From Candidatus Pullilachnospira intestinigallinarum (GTDB lineage: Bacteria; Bacillota; Clostridia; Lachnospirales; Lachnospiraceae): DNA of 36,752 nt. Both the position numbers and the translations under genes were made by a program. Shown here piece after piece: positions 32,590 through 36,752 of the stretch. The stretch is taken from the NCBI GenBank assembly GCA_018711275.1, contig DVIN01000001.1, positions 1-36,752 on the forward strand. Reading direction: 5' to 3'. The notes under the pieces are model-generated. The model searched no databases and had not been told where the DNA came from. It saw nothing but the letters and a program-made list of their open reading frames with translations. Positions within the stretch are counted from its first letter, which is position 1; each line of letters begins with the position of its first letter.

Positions 32590-33653
32590 TCCATCACCAC
32601 ACTCACTGTCTCCTGGTCCCCCAGGGGTTTATCCGCATACCGCACCAGCTGCTGCCCTTCGGTGATCCCGGAAGCCTCCGCCGCCACCTGCCGGCTGTTT
32701 TTCTCCAGCACGCTGATCTGGACCTCCCGCACCACGCTCTCATCCCCGAAAGCGCCTTCCCGGGTGTCCACGGTGTAGACGTAATACTGGCCGTCCCGCT
32801 CCGTCACGCACTCCGCCGGGATAATCAGCGGATACCGGATGCTCTCATAATTCAGCAGCACCTGCACTTTGGAAATCTCACTCCGGTTCCATTCTTCCGG
32901 GAGGGTTGCGGACAGCCGCCACTGGCGGGTATCCTCCTCATAGACCTGGCTGTCCACCGTCACCTGGGCCGACTGGTAAGTCCGCTCCCCCGCCGCATCC
33001 GCGATGAAATACAGCTGGATGGTTTCCATGCCGGCGAACCGCTGCAGGGCCTCCTCGGACATTTCCCACTCCACGATCCGGGGACTGTCCGCCGGCTGGA
33101 GGGTAAGAAGCTCCGTCCCTGCCGCCGCCCGCATCCCGGCATCCGCCTGCACCTGCTGCACCGTCCCCGCAAAGGGAGCCGTCAACACCCCGTCCGCCGG
33201 ATACTGTGCCCGCAGCGCCCCGATCTGATCCTCCAGGATGGCCCGTTCCGTATCGATCTCTTCGATCCGGCTCCAGGTGATCCCGGCCCGGTTCCGCTCG
33301 TGGCCAAGGGTCTCCCGCTGGAGCTCCAGCTCCCGGACGGAAAGCTCCAGCCGGGTGGTGTCCACCCGCAGAAGCGGGGTTCCCTCTTCCACCGTCTGGC
33401 CTTCCTCCACCAGGATCTCCGTAATTTCCCAGTCACCGTCCGCCCGCACCGTCTGCTGGCCGCCGTATCGCACCGTGCCCTCCAGCTGGGCCTGATCCTG
33501 CAGCACGCCGCCGTATACCGTGGTGGTCTCCACCCGGGGCAGCAGCATGTTCCACACCGTCCTGGCCGCCGCCGTACAAAGGGCCAGGACCACCAGCAGC
33601 ACCACCGCCGCCTTTACCACCCAGATCCGTTTCCTCTCTTTCTTCTTTTCCAT
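32586..33653 (-). CDS. HlyD/MacA-type efflux adaptor
   Basis: A 355-residue membrane-fusion protein. It has an N-terminal helix (about 10-30), a first lipoyl half-motif with EITEILVEEGQTVEEGTPLL near 92, a short coiled-coil hairpin (about 105-145), a second half-motif with TAPFAGTVQQVQADAGM near 158, then beta-barrel segments to the end. In Gram-positives such adaptors stand on the outside of the membrane beside a MacB-like ABC exporter. ATG 33653 has GGAGG about six bases upstream and lies three bases after the second permease gene. The next gene overlaps it, which fits a complex with the MacB-like protein. Confidence 0.88.
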   Translation of the reverse strand: MEKKKERKRIWVVKAAVVLLVVLALCTAAARTVWNMLLPRVETTTVYGGVLQDQAQLEGTVRYGGQQTVRADGDWEITEILVEEGQTVEEGTPLLRVDTTRLELSVRELELQRETLGHERNRAGITWSRIEEIDTERAILEDQIGALRAQYPADGVLTAPFAGTVQQVQADAGMRAAAGTELLTLQPADSPRIVEWEMSEEALQRFAGMETIQLYFIADAAGERTYQSAQVTVDSQVYEEDTRQWRLSATLPEEWNRSEISKVQVLLNYESIRYPLIIPAECVTERDGQYYVYTVDTREGAFGDESVVREVQISVLEKNSRQVAAEASGITEGQQLVRYADKPLGDQETVSVVME

Positions 33654-33656
33654 ACG

Positions 33657-34508
33657 TTACCTCCTCCCCGTAAGGCTGATGCCTTCCGCCAGCTCTTCCT
33701 GGAAAAACGCGAACAGCAGCGCCACCGGCAGCATGGCCAGAAGCCCGCTGGCAAAGGCCGCCCCCAGGGTCTGGGCGTTGATCTGTGACAGGAAGATGGA
33801 CAGCGGGTATTTCGTCCGGTCCTTCAGAAACACCAGCGGCTGCTCCACCATGTTCCAGTTATCCACAAAACTCAAGATAATCAGAGACACCAGCCCGCCT
33901 TTGGCCGCCGGCACCACCACCTGGCAGAGAATCCGCATCTGTCCGGCGCCGTCCAGGGCCGCCGCCTCCAGAATGTCATCGGGAATCCCGTCCATCACCT
34001 GGCGCATCCAGAACACCCCGAAGGGGGCGAAAATCCCCGGCAGGATCACAGACAGGTACGAGCCGATGAGCCCCGCGGCGTTCAGCACAATATAGTTGGA
34101 TACCAGCGTCACCTGGTAGGGCATCAGCATCAGGATGACAATCAGCACGAAAAGCACCTGGCTGGCCGGAAACCGCCGTTTGGAAAACCCGTACCCGGCC
34201 AGGCAGGACAGCGCCAGCTGCCCCAGCACAATCACCCCGGTAAGAAACAGGGAATTCCAGAATTTGATCAGATAGTCGGGACGCCTGAGAAGAATCTGGT
34301 AAAAGGCGTCCAGGGAAAACGCGTCCGGGATCAGGTGGAACGGCAGCCACCGCCCTTCCCCCGCTTCCTCCGTCACCAGGCTCCCGTAATAATACAGGAT
34401 TTCCCGGTTGCTCATGAAGGCGCTGCAGACGGTGTAGATCACCGGAAACAGCACCAGCACCGACAGAAGGGCCAGCAGAAGGGTGCCGCATACACTTCTT
34501 CTTTTCAT
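33657..34508 (-). CDS. Carbohydrate ABC transporter permease, MalG type
   Basis: A 283-residue inner-membrane permease with about six helices and the EAA motif AAALDGAGQMRILCQVVVPA near residue 185, which contacts the ATPase. It begins with the cytoplasmic basic MKRRSVCG and ends EELAEGISLTGRR, both usual for MalG-like subunits. It is the second permease of the pair and starts four bases after the first, with GGGAGG nine bases upstream. No MsmK/MalK-like ATPase gene is nearby; carbohydrate importers in Firmicutes often share one encoded elsewhere. Confidence 0.93.
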   Translation of the reverse strand: MKRRSVCGTLLLALLSVLVLFPVIYTVCSAFMSNREILYYYGSLVTEEAGEGRWLPFHLIPDAFSLDAFYQILLRRPDYLIKFWNSLFLTGVIVLGQLALSCLAGYGFSKRRFPASQVLFVLIVILMLMPYQVTLVSNYIVLNAAGLIGSYLSVILPGIFAPFGVFWMRQVMDGIPDDILEAAALDGAGQMRILCQVVVPAAKGGLVSLIILSFVDNWNMVEQPLVFLKDRTKYPLSIFLSQINAQTLGAAFASGLLAMLPVALLFAFFQEELAEGISLTGRR

Positions 34509-34512
34509 CCGC

Positions 34513-35373
34513 CTACACCTCCCTCTCCCGCCGGGTGCGGATCCCGAAGATCACCGCCACCATCAGGAAAATCCACAGAAACGTCAGAAAGGCCGCCACC
34601 GACAGCCTCTGATAATTCAGGTTGTCAAAGTTGTTATTCATGAAATGCTGCAGCATATAGATACTCTGATGGGGCATGGTCCCCGCCAGCAGGTACGCCT
34701 CCCGGAAGCTCTTGAACCCGTTCATGATGGAGATCACCAGTACGAACACCGTGGAAGGCTCCAGAAGCGGCAGCGTGATGCGCCGGAAAATCTGGCCCCG
34801 CCCGGCCCCTTCCAGCCGGGCGATTTCGTAATATTCCTCCGGGATGGCATGCAGCCCCGCCAGAAACAGGACCATGTTGTAGCCGCAGTTCTTCCAGATA
34901 TAAAGGAACAGCAGCACCCCGAAGGAGGTTTCCGAATCCAGCCATCCGACAGAAGGGAGACCCATAAGCGTAAGGAGAGAATTCAGGATCCCCCGCTCTG
35001 CCAAAAACACCTGAAAAAACATCACCACGGAGGCCACCGGCAGCACCATGGGATAGAGAAAAATGCTTCGGAACACCTGTTTTTCCCTCCCCCTGCCGTT
35101 GACCATACAGGCCAGCCACAGGGATACGGCCATCAGAAGCGGCACCCCGAAAAGGAGGAACCGGAAGGTATTATAGAAAGCCAGGCGGAAGGCAGCGCTT
35201 CCCAGCACATCCGCGTAATTGGCCAGCCCCACAAACTCCATGGCCCCCACGCCTCTGGTAAAGGTGTAGGAGACGCTGATGAAAAACGGGATCACAAACA
35301 GCAGGAAAAAGCCCGCCAGATAGGGAGCGGTAAGCAGCACACCCGTCCACTTTGTCTTTGTTTTCAGCTTCAT
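34513..35373 (-). CDS. Sugar ABC transporter permease, MalF type
   Basis: A 286-residue inner-membrane permease with about six helices. The EAA loop is seen as EIARLEGAGRGQIFRRITLP near residue 187, and the N-terminus has the LLTAPYLAGFFLLFVIPFFI helix typical of MalF-like subunits without the extra periplasmic domain. ATG 35373 has AGGGAGG seven bases upstream. It is the first gene of the five-gene operon and pairs with the next permease and the binding protein. This run looks GC-richer than the rest of the window. Confidence 0.93.
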   Translation of the reverse strand: MKLKTKTKWTGVLLTAPYLAGFFLLFVIPFFISVSYTFTRGVGAMEFVGLANYADVLGSAAFRLAFYNTFRFLLFGVPLLMAVSLWLACMVNGRGREKQVFRSIFLYPMVLPVASVVMFFQVFLAERGILNSLLTLMGLPSVGWLDSETSFGVLLFLYIWKNCGYNMVLFLAGLHAIPEEYYEIARLEGAGRGQIFRRITLPLLEPSTVFVLVISIMNGFKSFREAYLLAGTMPHQSIYMLQHFMNNNFDNLNYQRLSVAAFLTFLWIFLMVAVIFGIRTRREREV

Positions 35374-35394
35374 GCCATCCCCTCCCTATATTGT

Positions 35395-35440
35395 CAAGTG
35401 ATTCTCCCTTTAAAATAAAGGTTTTTCAAGTTACTATCTC
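35395..35440 (-). promoter_or_regulatory. Weak candidate promoter of the transporter operon
   Basis: On the minus strand TTGAAA and, 17 bases later, GAGAAT lie just before the first permease gene. GAGAAT matches 4 of 6 bases. A stronger promoter may lie in the structured sequence further right. No operator repeat other than ATCTCAGAT is seen here. Confidence 0.25.
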
Positions 35441-35500
35441 AGATAAATGAGCCAAGGAAAGGGGCATTTCTCTGTATCTGGTACGAAAATAGCTGGTTTT

Positions 35501-35556
35501 GGGTACACGAAGTAAAACGTCTTTGTATTTCGTTTTACATGGCCTTGTGTATACCC
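35501..35556. repeat. Long stem-loop in the non-coding tail of the IS110 element
   Basis: GTAAAACG (35512-35519) and CGTTTTAC (35531-35538) form a perfect eight-base stem; outside it GGGTACAC (35501-35508) pairs with GTGTATACCC (about 35547-35556) with a two-base bulge. A very stable fold in a stretch without a supportable gene. Confidence 0.65.
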
Positions 35557-35559
35557 ATC

Positions 35560-35880
35560 CATCTATGGCAGCGTACCTCCCGTGTCTACCAGGATCTCCC
35601 GCGTCTCCGCCGGGTCCTCACTTCCTTCGTCCCGCCTGCCCATATCCAGGGTGTCGGCTTAGCTCCTTTGCAGGGTCTTGCCCTATGGTGATGATTTCTG
35701 CCGACTACTGGCTCATTCTTTGTGTTTTATTTACTGACTTCCGGCACTCTTCCTCATTCCGGCACCTTGCGGCGGACGTTTCCCCGTAAATGATTCCCCG
35801 TACCTTTCAGCTGTCCTGTCACAGCTGAATTCAACCCACAGCACTGCATGGACTCAATTCAACTGTGACAAGCATTGATC
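35560..35880 (-). ncRNA. Structured non-coding region after IS110 transposase (bridge-RNA candidate)
   Basis: About 320 bases between the transposase stop and the transporter operon hold no supportable gene but many paired segments: TTCAGCTGT (35806-35814) with ACAGCTGAA (35821-35829), and TGTCACAG (35817-35824) with CTGTGACA (35863-35870), two alternative folds that share bases; plus a GC-rich block at about 35575-35680. IS110-family elements carry a bridge RNA in a non-coding end, upstream of the gene in the IS110 group and downstream in the IS1111 group. Whether this is such an RNA, or the element's other end, cannot be decided here. Confidence 0.35.
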
Positions 35881-35901
35881 AACGGTTACTGGTCTGTTCT
35901 C

Positions 35902-36752
35902 TTATGCTGCCTGTATCTGTGGCCTGCGGATATCCCCCATCATTTTCTCCGGGTCATAATCCACCCCTTTGGTCAGTATCACATAAAAAATCCTGATCAC
36001 TTTGCACGCGACGGCCACCACGGACTGCATCTTCTTCAACGGATTCTCTTTGCGTGTCCGGTAATACTCATGGATCTCTTTGAACTCCGCATTCTTCCCG
36101 ATCAGCGACAGCGCCGCCTCATACAGCACATATCTCAGACGTTTCCTGCCCCTGTAACTGATCCGGCTTTCCCCTTTGTGCTTTCCCGATTCATTTGCCA
36201 CAATCGCATACCCTGCCAGCTTCTGCAGCTGTTTCGGATCTTCGAAACGTCTGATATCTCCGGCTTCTGCAATAAATCCGCTGACGGTTAGCAATCCGAC
36301 TCCCTTGATTGCCATCAGTTTATCGATGTAAGGGATCTCTTTTAGCTTTTCTCCTATCATTCCAAGCAGTTCTTCCACTCTTGACGCATATACATCCATG
36401 TCATTCAGCAGGTTCCTGAGTTCTATCCTTGCCGCTTCCGGCGCTTCCTTACTCCCGATGCTATGCTCCGCAGCCGATACCAGGGTCTTTGCCCTCTTCA
36501 TTCCGGCGCCCCTCAACTTTGCGCCCCTCCAGATCCGGTTTACACCTTCCACACCCAGTTTCCGGATATCCTCCGGCAGCGGCGCTGCCTGCAGCACGAT
36601 CCTTCCGCTGACCGCCTTGAAATCCCTGTAAACGTCTTTATACTCCGGGAAATAGATGGAGAACCATCTGGCGATCCGGTTTTTGGCTCTGGTAAGCTCT
36701 TCCTGTGCCTGGAACCGCATGTTTGACAAACTCCTGATCTCTGCATAAACGC
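35902..36752 (-). CDS. IS110-family transposase, 5' end outside window
   Basis: At least 283 residues, open through the window edge, so the start is missing. It lacks the visible N-terminal DEDD (RuvC-like) part, of which only the linker/coiled-coil end is present (RSLSNMRFQAQEELTRAKNR). The C-terminal Transposase_20 domain is complete: IPYIDKLMAIKGVGLLTVSG, FIAEAGDIRRFEDPKQLQKL, then AGYAIVANESGKHKGESRIS with the xSG serine region and RGRKRLRYVLYEAA. IS110 enzymes use this serine plus the DEDD residues with a bridge RNA to recombine DNA. The open frame is intact here. TTG or another codon inside the window should not be taken as the true start. Confidence 0.9.
   Translation of the reverse strand, partial: VYAEIRSLSNMRFQAQEELTRAKNRIARWFSIYFPEYKDVYRDFKAVSGRIVLQAAPLPEDIRKLGVEGVNRIWRGAKLRGAGMKRAKTLVSAAEHSIGSKEAPEAARIELRNLLNDMDVYASRVEELLGMIGEKLKEIPYIDKLMAIKGVGLLTVSGFIAEAGDIRRFEDPKQLQKLAGYAIVANESGKHKGESRISYRGRKRLRYVLYEAALSLIGKNAEFKEIHEYYRTRKENPLKKMQSVVAVACKVIRIFYVILTKGVDYDPEKMMGDIRRPQIQAA

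Noticed and set aside
35499-35789. A 96-residue plus-strand frame in the IS110 tail
   Set aside because: Proline/serine-rich with no family and no ribosome site, lying across strong stems; treated as non-coding.

Overview
The window looks like a chromosomal segment from a Gram-positive Clostridia, most likely a Lachnospiraceae gut anaerobe. The basis is gene content and style: strong AGGAGG ribosome sites, sigma-A promoters with 17-base spacing, the pta-ackA acetate pathway, PyrD paired with PyrK, a giant 2-hydroxyacyl-CoA dehydratase activase fusion, UPF0237/UPF0210 partners, and an Rpn-type PD-(D/E)XK nuclease. The genus cannot be fixed from the sequence alone. Most genes are on the minus strand and most are housekeeping.

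Layout. 1-860 is an AT-rich accessory margin with a perfect hairpin, a broken XRE repressor and a small unknown membrane protein. 889-1986 is an ArsB/NhaD/SLC13-type permease. 2199-6144 is the pyrimidine operon pyrC-pyrF-pyrK-pyrD (minus). cspA follows on the plus strand with its own consensus promoter and long leader, sharing a 19-bp-stem terminator with a malate module (a lactate/malate dehydrogenase carrying the malate-type Arg, then malic enzyme). Next come the yceD/DUF177-rpmF pair and pta-ackA, with tmcAL divergent from pta. 13965-15961 is a LysR regulator divergent from an EamA exporter whose start is cut off by an A9 frameshift. 16016-22133 is one run: zinc-finger membrane protein, polA, coaE, WalJ-like hydrolase, ACT protein and UPF0210. 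Then a MATE exporter, a 1478-residue dehydratase-activase fusion, and an Rpn-like nuclease on the plus strand. 30073-35373 is a tightly packed five-gene minus-strand operon joining two sugar-type ABC permeases, an HlyD-type adaptor, a MacB/FtsX-like protein and a solute-binding lipoprotein, with no ATPase gene. The right edge cuts an IS110-family transposase followed by about 500 bases of strongly structured non-coding DNA.

How the parts work together. The pyr genes supply UMP. The malate dehydrogenase and malic enzyme join oxaloacetate, malate and pyruvate. Pta-AckA turns acetyl-CoA into acetate plus ATP, and TmcAL next door uses acetate plus ATP to modify tRNA-Met. The least explained pieces are the hybrid transporter operon, the A9 slippage or phase switch in the EamA gene, the structured tail of the IS110 element (bridge-RNA candidate), and a small palindromic repeat found at two distant places. 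No tRNA, rRNA or CRISPR array was seen.
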